A stretch of DNA of 64,000 nt from Marthasterias glacialis (taxonomy: Eukaryota > Echinodermata > Asteroidea > Forcipulatida > Asteriidae): contig OU452221.1 of assembly GCA_911728455.2 (NCBI GenBank), positions 8,627,918 to 8,691,917 on the forward strand, in the 5' to 3' direction. The notes below the pieces were generated by a model. The model was not told the DNA's origin. It did no database searches and saw only the letters and a program-made list of their open reading frames with translations. The translations under genes and the position numbers were made by a program. This document shows positions 55,195 to 64,000 of this stretch, one piece after another (position 1 is the stretch's first letter; each line of letters begins with the position of its first letter).

Positions 55195-55315
55195 TTTTTT
55201 TAGTAATTTGCAGTGATGCTGCTGTTGTTAAGTTGATAAAGGTGAGGGTCCGGAACGGACCCAATGCCATGATCAACTTCACAGCAGCATCACTGCAAAT
55301 TACTATTAAAAAAAA
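55195..55315. repeat. Intronic long hairpin
   Basis: The left arm TTAGTAATTTGCAGTGATGC then TGCTGTTGTTAAGTTGAT pairs with ATCAACTTCACAGCAGC and ATCACTGCAAATTACTA. The arms are about 40 bp. The loop contains a second palindrome, GGGTCCGGAACGGACCC, at 55246-55262. It lies in the intron between exons 3 and 4. Confidence 0.8.
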
Positions 55316-56105
55316 GTGAAACATCAGATGCTCTCTGGTGAAATCTATAATGTTTAAGTTATCTTTATGTTATTTTTACTGAAGAAAAAAAATAAATAAA
55401 TAAATTGAAAGGCAAATAAACCAAATTGTTGATTTTAAAATGTAACCCATTAGGGAGAGAGGGAGGGGGAGACTGATGCCCCAACCCCTAAATCTGCCAC
55501 TGGTGAATGTCAACTTCATCTGTAAGGTCTTTTTCACAGGCCAGTAGCATGAGTCCCTCTGGTATCATGTCTTTCAGCAAGCACTGATCCCAACAAACAA
55601 CATCTTAATCCTTTTGGATTTAGTGATAAAAACAGGCACGAATGGCTCCTGTTGTTTTCTAAGTTAACACGGTCTTCACAATTTGACCGTCTTGGACCGG
55701 AAAAAAAAGTTTGTGTAGCGTATTATCTGATCTAGAAACTGCAAGATGGCCGGGCATGCTTATCTGTTCCTACATGTAGGAGTACAATAAATTACAATTT
55801 ATTAAAAAAAACTGGTAACAGATGTGTCTATCGGCAACCGGCATTCGGCAAATCTTCAGAGAGCCTTGATATGCAATAAAATTTGACAAACCGAATAGTC
55901 CAGATTTGCTGAGCAAGTTTTTCTTTTGAAGGGCCTAATCTTTTCTCGCATGTTTCATTTGATGTTTCATTTGCAGACTGAGGCCTTAAATGCCGACTGA
56001 AGAAAATATTGGGGGGGTGTCACCCCCCACCCCCCACATTCAACCCCGTCGCTATGGCACAGGCTAAAATTACTGGACTCCAGCCAGAGATCCATACAAT
56101 CTTAC

Positions 56106-56254
56106 CTGCATAGTAGTCACAATATAGCTGTCTGCGCTGGTACCTGGGTCACCCTGGTTGGCTGTACTATGTATGAGGTACGTATTAGCTGGTGTCAAGC
56201 CCATGGGTGTGTCTAGAACCTCATACTGATACACTCCCATTTGTTCAGCTGTAG
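56106..56254 (-). CDS. Unknown protein, exon 3
   Basis: The donor is ATGCAG|GTAAGATT. Two acceptors lie six bases apart, GAATTAG| and CTACAG|, giving starts at 56254 or 56248. Both keep the frame and differ by two residues (Thr-Ala). The coding reads EQMGVYQYEVLDTPMGLTPA then NTYLIHSTANQGDPGTSADS and ends IVTTMQ in phase 0. It is neutral, rich in Thr, Gly and Tyr, without a known motif. It follows exon 2 in phase and continues to exon 4 (or exon 5) in phase. Confidence 0.7.
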
Positions 56255-56320
56255 CTAATTCACATGTGAAAAAAATATATATACAGATTTGCAACCTTGA
56301 AACCGTCCTACTGTCCAACT

Positions 56321-56490
56321 ATTCAATATTATCCACTGTGGTTTTGAATGATAGATAAACTCTGCTAGCCTGCAATACGATATCATGTGGTGATTGCATC
56401 TACACCGTACACAGTCAACCCTCCTACTCCCTTGACCATTCAATATCATCCACTGCCGTTTGCATGATAGATAAACTCTGCCAGCCACAC
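56321..56490. repeat. Short tandem duplication in intron
   Basis: ATTCAATATTATCCACTG followed by ATGATAGATAAACTCTGCTA at 56322 recurs at about 56440 as ATTCAATATCATCCACTG and ATGATAGATAAACTCTGCCA. The two units are about 120 bp apart and inflate the minus ORF at 56255-56572. Confidence 0.7.
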
Positions 56491-57157
56491 AACCCATGCA
56501 GTTCAATGGTTTCAAATGGTTGGTCAACTTAATGGAAAATGTTACCAAGAAGCGCAAAGGTTTATAAAACACTTCAGGTACCTGATTGTAATGTTACCAC
56601 TTTACAACTAAAAGTAGCAAAAACCCTTTGAAATATTCCTGAATGCAATTTCCACTTCTAATAATAAGGAATAGATGTGTCATCAAATCACCCAAACTTT
56701 TCCCTGACAAAGTTTTGTTCACCACACACAGAGTAACCAATGCAACTGCCCAAACAGTTACAAAAGTGTTTGAGAAAAAGTTATCAAATGTTAATAAGAA
56801 CTTTGTGCAACGTAAATCCCTGTGTAATCAACTCCTGAGATAAAACTTACTGAAGCAACAAATGGAAAACAGACCCTTCCACCCAAAGTTCAGTGGAAAC
56901 CCAAACTTTACTTCACCCAAATTCTGAATAATATTGCTAAACATTAAACCCAAATTCCAAACAACATTGCTGCAACATTCCATCCAAATTCATAACAACA
57001 TTGCTGCAACATTCCGCCGAAATTCAATACAACATTGGCACAAACAGTGTGCCTTACATGCATCAACAAGATTTTGTATTAGATCGTCGTAATGTACAGA
57101 ATTAATTGACTTCAAATCATGGGTGGAAATAAGCAAGGTTTTGTGGTGAGGACTTAC

Positions 57158-57280
57158 TTCCTAATGGTACGGTCAGCGTGGTGACAGGCATATTGACCTC
57201 ACTGGTCATTCGTTTAGGTCCTCGTGGTGACTTGAGAAGTTTTGTGCCGGCCGGTTGGGTATTCAAATGCTCAATTAATG
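57158..57280 (-). CDS. Unknown protein, exon 2
   Basis: 123 nt between the acceptor CTAAATACAG and the donor GGAA|GTAAGTCC. It starts with two bases that complete the split Ala codon from exon 1 and ends in phase 1, matching exon 3. The translation includes LIEHLNTQPAGTKLLKSPRG then PKRMTSEVNMPVTTLTVPLG. The first residues extend the basic helix begun in exon 1, and the Lys/Arg-rich KLLKSPRGPKR could be a nuclear localisation signal (inference). No known domain recognised. Confidence 0.7.
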
Positions 57281-57563
57281 CTGTATTTAGAAAGAGAAAA
57301 TATTTGATAAATTCTGTGTTATCATTCAAAAACACACCTGGTTACATTTTGGCAAATATGATCATAGTTAAAAACTTCTTAATCAGCTTTCATTCTAAGT
57401 ATGATTGAAGGTGCTCATTTAAATGAGCCAAGCAATGATATTAGTCTTTGGTGAGGACTGGTCTGTTTCAATGGCCCAAGAAGTGGTATTTTTTCACAAT
57501 ACATTATTTGGGATTAATATATGGTTTGATTTTAATAATATTACTATTTTTATGAATTGTTAC

Positions 57564-57627
57564 CTTTTAATTTATCCCTCAAAATTTGTATTATCTGTTT
57601 CGATATCGCCTGGTGGCGCGCTTTCAT
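57564..57627 (-). CDS. Unknown protein, exon 1 (predicted start)
   Basis: The predicted ATG (57627-57625) is followed by KARHQAISKQIIQILRDKLK and the donor AAAAG|GTAACA. It ends in phase 1, so the split codon G|CA joins exon 2 and the helix reads smoothly into ALIEHLNTQ. This continuity is why this ATG is chosen. G at -3 gives a moderate start context. The same frame stays open upstream for many codons with other ATGs, so a longer N-terminus is possible. The segment begins directly beside the 80-bp tandem duplication, and the THAP-like sequence is in a different frame. Confidence 0.5.
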
Positions 57628-57868
57628 GACGTAGATCAAGGCACCGATTGCAAAGCAAATGCATTGACAATGCACATTTCTGACCATTTTGGATCTGATG
57701 GGAATCTGACGTAGATCGAGGCACCGATTGCAATGCAAATGCATTGACAATGCACATTTCTGACCATTTTGGATCTGATGGGAATCTGTGCAGACTGACA
57801 CCATCTCTAGTAGTGTTGCAACCAGCAACAACACACCTTGATGGAATTTTACATATAACAAAAGCCAA
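57572..57868 (-). pseudogene. THAP zinc-finger half-domain, probably broken
   Basis: One minus-strand frame encodes SRCVVAGCNTTRDGVSLHRF then PSDPKWSEMCIVNAF. This is the first half of a THAP (C2CH) DNA-binding domain: C-x4-C, the Gly-Val-Ser-Leu-His-Arg-Phe-Pro strand and the Pro-Lys-Trp turn. The second half (C-x2-H and the AVPTIF-like end) is not in this frame. There is no in-frame ATG; the frame begins after a TGA with TAT TTG, and an AG acceptor (ATCAAG|GTGTG) just before the first Cys is possible. After SVPRST the frame runs into the second duplication copy in the wrong phase and stops after about 45 junk codons. THAP domains occur in transcription regulators and in P-element-type transposases; which parent this came from cannot be told. 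Confidence 0.6.
57629..57788. repeat. 80-bp tandem duplication
   Basis: Copies 57629-57708 and 57709-57788 differ at about two positions (ATCAAGG/ATCGAGG and TTGCAAAGC/TTGCAATGC). Each holds GACCATTTTGGATCTGATGG. 80 is not a multiple of three, so it shifts any frame across it. The high identity suggests a recent event or an assembly artefact. Confidence 0.9.
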
Positions 57869-58639
57869 ATATCAAGAGATTAAGCGCATGAAGTTACATA
57901 ACTTTGCATAAGGTATCACATCCATAAGTATCGATCGCCGCGCACAGACCGACAGCATTTGGCTTTGTCTACGCCACAAATAGTAAAAATGAGTTTGACA
58001 ACAAGAGATTATGGATCATTAATTCAACAAATAAAGGTGTCGATTACCAGATTGGTAACTTCCCAAACTTCAGTTGACGGATATCGGTGTCATAGTGGTA
58101 TTGATAAACCCTAAACATGTATATTTAGCTAATGTTACAGCTAGTTGTAATCTAATTCACCAACCAGACTATTTTGTAAACAAAGCAAAACATCTTTTTC
58201 AGCAGGAAAATGTCACCAGCCATAACCCAAACAGATATGTAATAATATTGTGATTTTTAAAACCAAGAACATTACATTTGATTTAAATCAATCTGAAATA
58301 TTTACACCCCTGTCTGAACTTCTATCTTTTCAGAGAAATAGCAAAGTCTCTAGTTTAATTTTGAAAAAAAGGGTGATCTTAAAATAAAATTCCAGAAGAA
58401 TTTTCAGTTTACTTTTTAACAGCACAACAAAACAATAAAAACAAATTTTGAGGCATTGCTTGGTGGAGTGGTGAAATGTTTTTTTTTCAATACACTGGTC
58501 TACTCCGCAGCAGAAGATCAAATTAGCAGGGCAAGTTCTTTCAGAACCATGTTGGACTAATTCTTATCAGAACTATAATGATAATATATAATAATAATAA
58601 TTTGGGAAGCTAATCTTCCTTACTGGCAGCTGAGAAGCT
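57869..58639. other. Upstream region of the gene; no element recognised
   Basis: This is where the promoter of the minus-strand gene would lie if the ATG at 57627 is right. I see no clear TATA box or GC-rich island; 57925-57965 (GATCGCCGCGCACAGACCGA) is the only CG-rich patch. An ATA/AAT run lies at 58578-58600. Confidence 0.35.
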
Positions 58640-58930
58640 GAATTGCGATGGATGCGGCTACATGTGTTTGAGCTACAGGAATTCAAGGGCGCCTTTGACA
58701 GCCAGCCATATCAACCCATATATGACCACGGAGCACAGTCTGAGATCGAAAGTGTTTGGTTTTTCCGGAGGGAGGAAAACTGGATGGCCTGGAGAAAAAA
58801 ACCCTTGTGGCACAGGAGAGAACCAACGCACAGCTCTACTCACATATAGCCTTAGCCAGGACTCGAACCAGGAACACATTGGTGAGATGCAAGCGCTTTA
58901 TGCACATGCCACCCATATACCCAGAGAAAG
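58640..58930 (-). mobile_element. tRNA-like SINE (family D-like), minus
   Basis: On the minus strand, TTCCTGGTTCGAGTCCTGGC at about 58870 is a B-box with a tRNA-like head to its left. The body includes GGCCATCCAGTTTTCC, the TCCGGAAAAACC stretch and CCTGTAGCTCAAACACATG. An ATT-type tail (complement of AATAATAATAATT) is at 58585-58600. The word order differs from 17060 and 41045, so it may be a separate family. Confidence 0.65.
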
Positions 58931-59024
58931 TAGATAAACACATGGTGTTAACGTAAACCAAAAAGAGCAAGGATGATTGTCGGAATGGTAATAGTGTAGA
59001 CATTCATTATAGTTTATTATCATA

Positions 59025-59204
59025 CAGCAGTTTCAGGTTATATGGCTTCTGAATGGCACCCCAAACAAAGATATTGACAGAATAGGGAGACAGCCATCAA
59101 AGGGCTAGATAGTTCAGTTGGTAGAGTGCCGATACGTTAAACCGGAGGTCGCAGGTTCAAATCCCACTGTAGCCAATTTTTCATTGTTCACCCCAAAACT
59201 GAAT
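59025..59204 (+). mobile_element. tRNA-derived SINE (family B), copy 3
   Basis: The clearest family B copy. Leader CAGTTTCAGGTTATATGGCT and GGCACCCCAAACAAAGATAT. The 72-nt tRNA-like segment 59103-59174 opens GGCTAGATAGTTCAGTTGG and closes TTCAAATCCCACTGTAGCC; the ends GGCTA/TAGCC still pair like an acceptor stem. The tail is TTGTTCACCCCAAAACTG. The intact leader in three copies shows that the tRNA-like part is internal. Confidence 0.8.
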
Positions 59205-59583
59205 TAAATTTACCCAGTTAGTTTCCCTTGTGGTTCATTAAATAATATTTTCACAAAAGGGTAATGAAGGTTGTTTTTGAGGCTATATTAGCTTAATAGT
59301 TTTCTGAGGGCTATAAAATCAGAAATCAAATTAAAATAGGAAAACATGTCATGCCTTTAAAAATACAGGGAACACAACCAAGTCTGCTCCAAGCTGTGTT
59401 TATAATGATAATCAATAGTCAACAAAAAGTTACAAAGAGGGAACATAACCCCCTCCCCTAAAAAAATGGTGGCAGCATGATGTAGGTTCTATCGCCTTTA
59501 AAGTTTTGTTGGCCTTTGTTGGATGTAAATTGACCTATAAAATTAGCAAGACTGAATTTGGTTTCTCTCCGTGAACTAAGATC

Positions 59584-59848
59584 AGTGCTGAACAAAAATT
59601 ATAGAGCGTCGAAGGCGCAAGATGGGGAACTGGAGCTAAATCTACTATTGGAACGCGAAATATGCATGGGCGCCATTTCAGCAAGTGAATGTTTTGTTTC
59701 CCATTGATAGCAATGGCCACTGTCTGCACTGATCTATTGTTGTATCAATAGAGTTACTTGCTGAAATGGCATCCAGTGGGATTTCACATTTCAGCCCAAG
59801 TTCCTCATATTGCGCCTTCGGCGCTCTATAATTTTTTGGTGCTGAACA
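59584..59848. mobile_element. MITE with GTGCTGAAC termini (265 bp)
   Basis: TGCTGAACAAAAATTATAGA then GCGTCGAAGGCGCAA at the left pairs with TTGCGCCTTCGGCGCTC and TATAATTTTTTGGTGC at the right, arms of about 36 bp. A second inverted pair lies inside: GGCGCCATTTCAGCAAGTGA and ACTTGCTGAAATGGC. GAAGGCGC is itself palindrome-like with GCGCCTTC. Confidence 0.8.
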
Positions 59849-60456
59849 ACCAACTCCTTTGAGACCCGACCCACTTTATGTTGTTTCCCTCACAAGAAAA
59901 TAATCGCAATGTGTTTGAGCGATATTGTATTTTTAACTACACAGAACCTTGGCACAATTTCCATGTTTCAAACTCTATCTTTCTACTTTTTAAAAAAGAT
60001 GTACTTCATCTTTTAATTTATCTTTTTATTCTAGGTATGCCTGGAGTTGATTTATAGATAGGTATCTGCTAAAATGCATTTTCTACACTTACTTATTCAG
60101 CACCTTAGAGCATGCCTTAAACGATTATGGTGTTTTATAAGTTGTCCCAAATCTTACAATGCAATGAATAAGCACACTTACAACCTATAACTTATTCTTC
60201 AGTTTGTCAGGTTTGCAAGAAAATGAAGTATCAATAAAATTAACTTTTCACCACATTTAAGAAGACAATCCAGGGATATTGATATCATCATCAGCTGGTT
60301 TACACTGAAATATTTCAAAAAATGTTCATAAGACTGCAGTCTATCTTTAAATGCCATAGGACGGCGGCATTTTACCCACTTTCCTCGACACCATGTGTTA
60401 TGCATAATGCTTTTCTCCCACGGTGGCGCTCACAGCGGAAACACATCGACTTAGGT
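59849..60456. other. No feature recognised
   Basis: AT-rich sequence with no exon or repeat seen. GGACGGCGGCATTTTACCC near 60360 and CGGTGGCGCTCACAGCGG near 60421 are the only GC-rich patches before the ORF that follows. Confidence 0.35.
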
Positions 60457-60639
60457 ATGAAAAAAATAGTGCCATGCGACTTACATGTAAATGGATCAAC
60501 AAGCACAACTTGGGAGCAGTCTTTAAAAGAACAAGGTTTTCAAGTAATTACATGTGCTCACCAGCCTTGGGCATTTCTCCATGAAGTTGCTGAAATGAAT
60601 CCCAATTTTTTTGATAAGGTCAAATCTAATAATACATAA
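60457..60639 (+). CDS. Small coding-like ORF, unknown (60 aa)
   Basis: The frame from ATG 60457 reads MKKIVPCDLHVNGSTSTTWE then QSLKEQGFQVITCAHQPWAF, LHEVAEMNPNFFDKVKSNNT and a TAA. Its composition is balanced, with Trp, Cys, His and Pro in spaced positions and a likely helix at FLHEVAEM, unlike the low-complexity ORFs elsewhere. The frame stays open upstream to about 60322. GACTTAG|GTATG could instead be a splice acceptor, making this a last exon. No family recognised, and no promoter or poly(A) signal is obvious nearby. Confidence 0.3.
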   Translation: MKKIVPCDLHVNGSTSTTWEQSLKEQGFQVITCAHQPWAFLHEVAEMNPNFFDKVKSNNT

Positions 60640-60823
60640 CAAACCCTAATCACGTATTTATCATGCCAGAGTTAAAATGTCCTGGCACAAAATGGGCCAG
60701 TGCTTTCCTTTGGCAGTTTCATTTCTGTCACATGTAATTTACGAATTTGTAAAGGAGAACAAAACAAAAAGAGTGAAGGGATCTACACTGGAAAACATGG
60801 GATAAGCCAATCATTATAAGTTA

Positions 60824-61085
60824 CCAAGTCAAACTTCCTCAAATCACGAGTCATTTTCCCACTTGTCGAGACAATTCACAAGTCGTCTCGCAACTAGTCA
60901 AGTCACAAGTTGTTTTGAGACTAGTCAAGTCAAAAGTCATTTTGCAACTTGTCAAGTCAAGTCACAAGTCATTTTTTGCCAGTCAAGTTAAGTCTCAAGT
61001 AGTTTTTGTTTAAGTCAAGTAAAGTCATAAATCATTTTTGCGCGAGTCAAGTAAAACTAGTGCGATTCAAGTTTTACTCAAGTGC
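60824..61085. repeat. Degenerate AAGTCACAAGTC repeat
   Basis: Units of roughly 40 bp, each with TCAAGTCACAAGTC-like words followed by GTTTTG/CATTTT, repeat about six times with heavy decay. A related CTTGAGAC cluster lies at 9868-9925. Confidence 0.75.
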
Positions 61086-62269
61086 AAATCAAGAACTCAG
61101 GTCAACATCCATACACAGCCGTGTGGAGCCTTTTCTGTTGGGATTCCTGTATGCCATTCCAATCTACAAGTGCTCATTTTCAAAGTAAAGCATGGTTTCC
61201 ATGTAAAGAAACCAGTCTACTTCTTGCGCAGTCATATTTGTCTTAAATAGGCAGTAATAAGGTGAATAGAACTTGAGACAAAGAAAACACCCCATCATCA
61301 ACCCCCACCTCCCCCCCCCCACACACACGCACACGTAAGTGTGTAATGACCTCTAATCATGGACCCTCCTTTGTTCAACTTTTTGTCCCAACAAACGCGG
61401 ACCCCCATTGTTTTCCTTTGTGAAGCAATCGTGGACCTATTGTCCCTTTTGTTGCAAGTCCTTGGTTTGGAGGTCACTACAAGTACACTACTTCTTTTTA
61501 ACACCCAGTTGTAGGGGACTCCCTATTGTTGTTCTATTGTCCCTTTTCTATTGAATTACCTTGTGGGGACAGGGTTTAACAAAGACTCGTTATGGGTACC
61601 TTTTGTTCCATTGTATAAAAGTCCCCACAATGGTGTGTGTTGATGTCCACACACACAAACACACATAAATGAATACAAAAATAAATAAATAAATAAACAG
61701 TGATAATAAAAAACAACAAATTTCTTTTTTTTAAACTTTGCCTTACTGACCCAACCAATGAATGGAAAAAGAAACTTTTCAAATAGTTTGGACCGTTACG
61801 AAAGAAAAGTTGTAAAAGGGGAAAAAACCAAAAAACAAAAAGCTATCCAATACTCCAACAAGTCTAGTACTCAGCCACCAAAGGGCAATTGACTTGTCAG
61901 TCACTTTCAGTCAACTCATGTGGCCGTCGTAAAACTTCCGTCTCTGATTTGAAGATAATGGTATTTACCGATATCTGCACTCTAGACGTGAGGAAGAATG
62001 AAATAGTTTTCCCTACGTGCATCATGTTATGGGAAAGCTCAAAGAGGGATGAAGGTGAATGGACTTTGTGCCATAACATAAACATTTGGTTTTTAGCTCA
62101 TGTAAAATGTATCCATACAATCACGATACTGTAGTCTGACAAGCAAAATTAAACTCACTGTTTCATCAGACGACAGTGAAAAAATGGTGATCATGTTGAT
62201 ATTTCCCGTCCGATACAACTTAAGGACAAAGTACACGATCGGTAAAATACCATTAAAAAAAAAAAAAAA

Positions 62270-62305
<36 letters not shown>

Positions 62306-62369
62306 CTAGTTTTCAACCTGGAAGCTCACTGATTAAGTCCATACCAGTACCAATCCTCAAAAGACCCAA
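61086..62369. other. Unassigned DNA with simple repeats
   Basis: A C-rich and CA-rich patch lies at 61300-61335, ATAA-type A/T runs at 61675-61700, and an A16 run followed by (TAA)n at 62253-62302. No exon seen. Confidence 0.45.
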
Positions 62370-62565
62370 TTTGCCTGACGTCACCACCATGCAAAATCTT
62401 GGTTACGCCATTTTGGATATCGGATTTCCCGTGCATTACTGTGCAAAGCTCATTTTAGGCGATGCACACATGGTGAGATACGCACCATATCTTTTAGTTT
62501 GTCTCCCAACATGGCAGACCATTGGCAGACAGTATAGCCACCTGTGACATCAGTACAAAGGGTGT
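62370..62565. repeat. Interspersed repeat shared with the gene's intron
   Basis: Second copy of the 54800-54965 repeat, with AATCTTGGTTACGCCATTTT and CCAACATGGCAGACCATTGG. The two copies are in the same orientation. Confidence 0.6.
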
Positions 62566-62574
62566 AAAGTATGT

Positions 62575-62734
62575 AAATATTGAGTGGCTCGGAGTGCAAT
62601 GGGGGAAATATTATCGCAAGGTAAAATTTGGACTGTTCCATTTCACGAGGCGAAGCCGTGTGAAAGGAAGCAGTCAAAATTTTACCAAGCGATAATACTC
62701 CTCCCATTTCACGAATTAAAGCCACTCAATATTT
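62575..62734. mobile_element. Hairpin element with AATATTGAGTGGCT termini
   Basis: AAATATTGAGTGGCTCGGAG at the left pairs with ATTAAAGCCACTCAATATTT at the right. Further in, ATTATCGCAAGGTAAAATTT pairs with AAATTTTACC and AAGCGATAAT. 160 bp in all, directly next to the preceding repeat. Confidence 0.75.
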
Positions 62735-64000
62735 GTTTATATATACAGAACTGACATAGATACTTATCATATGATTGAATGAATTACCACAAAGCATTAA
62801 AATAGACACCCCAAACTCTAAGAATTGTAAAAAAAAAACCATTCTAAACAACGTGGACAACTCCATGTAGACACAGACGTGCTGTTTTTTTTCTGTACTC
62901 CACGCGCGCGTGATTGCGAATTTTTACTCAACCAAACTTGACACGCGCAGCTTAGAATAGCTGAATACGCAGGGTGTGACAACATTACAACCTTTTGCAC
63001 AGGTGCTCCTTTGTTTTAGCAGCAGCGCTCTTTTGCTCAAAAACATTTGGGAACAAGGATGATCCTAACTGTGGAATGGGAAACACTATTCCCCATGGAG
63101 AATAGGACTTTTTGATCGGCGGCGCGTATGGGAGGAATATTAAATGACACATGATTTCAGTTCCACCAATCAAATGAAAAAGATCTGTATGTCAGTTATG
63201 TAAACAAATGTATCCATCTGAAATGCCGTCAAAGTTGAGGAAATGGCACCAGAAGACCCCCTAAAATCACCAGTGCTTGTTTGCCGCAATCAAAATAAGA
63301 TCAACATGAACACGCACAACATCAGCAGCAAAACATTAACAGTTTCTTGTTGCTTTCACTAAAAGCGTTACAACTGCACTGGATGAAATTTAAAAGGTTG
63401 CTAGTATGGTGCGTTTAGTGCAAACTATGAGGATGGGCATTAATTTACTATTCCAAACAAAATTCATGGATTTTCACTTTAACATTTACTGACAATGCTC
63501 GTAAATTTATGAAAAGACCTTAATGCACATGACTTCATTTGAGTAGGGCGCCCTTGGCTAGAGGTCAAAAGAAGGTTGCTCATTGGCTTATCCTCTGGGC
63601 TGCGCGTAAACAGATGTGCGTTTTCCATTGTGCATCATCGTTTTACCTCATAGATGGCAGCGTGAGGACATCACTGCATAAGGTCTATTGGCGGAGCAAA
63701 TTTATACAGCAAATACAGACAGTTTTCTGGTAGAGAATGCCTGTAAATTTCACCATCAAAACATAATTTGTGATTTGTATAAAAGATTCTGCTGAACCAG
63801 TTGTAAAATAACACCCTAAACGACTAATTGGATGAAAAGCAAATAGCCAAATTGTAATAAAGGGAAAACTCACAAGTCATTCCTACATGCATACAGTGTC
63901 CCCATACATGTAGGCATAAATTGGGTTACATTTTGCTACACTCAAATCTCTAGGGGGCTTCTAAACAGGTCACTGCTGGACACCAGCTGAGCGGTTGAAA
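62735..64000. other. No feature recognised
   Basis: Short ORFs only. A CG-rich patch (CCACGCGCGCGTGATTGC) lies at about 62900. No exon, repeat family or RNA gene was identified up to the window end. Confidence 0.4.

Noticed and set aside
59103..59174. A functional tRNA-Lys or tRNA-Asn gene
   Set aside because: Acceptor ends pair partly, but the base before the anticodon is not T and the segment sits inside a repeated SINE.

Overview
The window reads as nuclear DNA of a eukaryote. It is AT-rich, almost every open reading frame is short, one set of exons has clear GT-AG borders, and interspersed repeats make up much of the sequence. The mix of repeats points to a marine deuterostome invertebrate, most likely an echinoderm. 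That mix is tRNA-derived SINEs, CR1/L2-type LINE tails, many small palindromic MITE-like elements and a TAAGCA-rich repeat. The assignment comes from recognising repeat styles, not from a gene-based test. No bacterial operon, CRISPR array, rRNA, free-standing tRNA or viral gene was seen.

The one gene supported by splice logic lies on the minus strand between about 57.6 and 53.5 kb. Its coding exons are 57627-57564 (a good ATG), 57280-57158, 56254-56106, 54496-54292, 54140-53972 and 53786-53509. Most borders are standard and the phases agree across all junctions except exon 4 to exon 5. The product is not recognised. It looks like a soluble Ser/Thr/Gln-rich nuclear-type protein: a basic helical N-terminus, a Ser/Thr-rich middle, and a tail with an acidic Gln/Ser/Asp repeat. 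The last exon is unresolved. Just upstream of the predicted ATG is a THAP zinc-finger half-domain overlapped by an 80-bp tandem duplication.

Layout. 0-7.4 kb: G/C tracts, a TTAA-flanked MITE, a 1.1-kb TIR element with a SINE nested inside it, a palindromic MITE and a LINE tail. 7.4-9.3 kb: tRNA-derived SINEs, including an inverted pair. 9.3-19.2 kb: mostly unassigned sequence, with a cluster of palindromes at 11.9-12.7 kb, a LINE/SINE block at 16.5-17.3 kb and MITEs at 18.0 and 19.1 kb. 20-32 kb: a full SINE, further MITEs, and a LINE tail at 32 kb. 35-38 kb: a 12-bp minisatellite that is open on both strands and a 265-bp-spaced direct repeat. 39-52 kb: SINE copies, a CAAA array inside a SINE, and more MITEs. 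52.9-57.9 kb: the gene. 58-64 kb: SINEs, palindromic elements, and a small plus-strand ORF at 60.5 kb that might be an exon.

The most notable structural theme is a family of small elements that share the terminus ATGGGAGACTTTTG but have different palindromic cores. At least six are present. Beyond the one gene and the repeats, most of the window shows no coding signal by eye.
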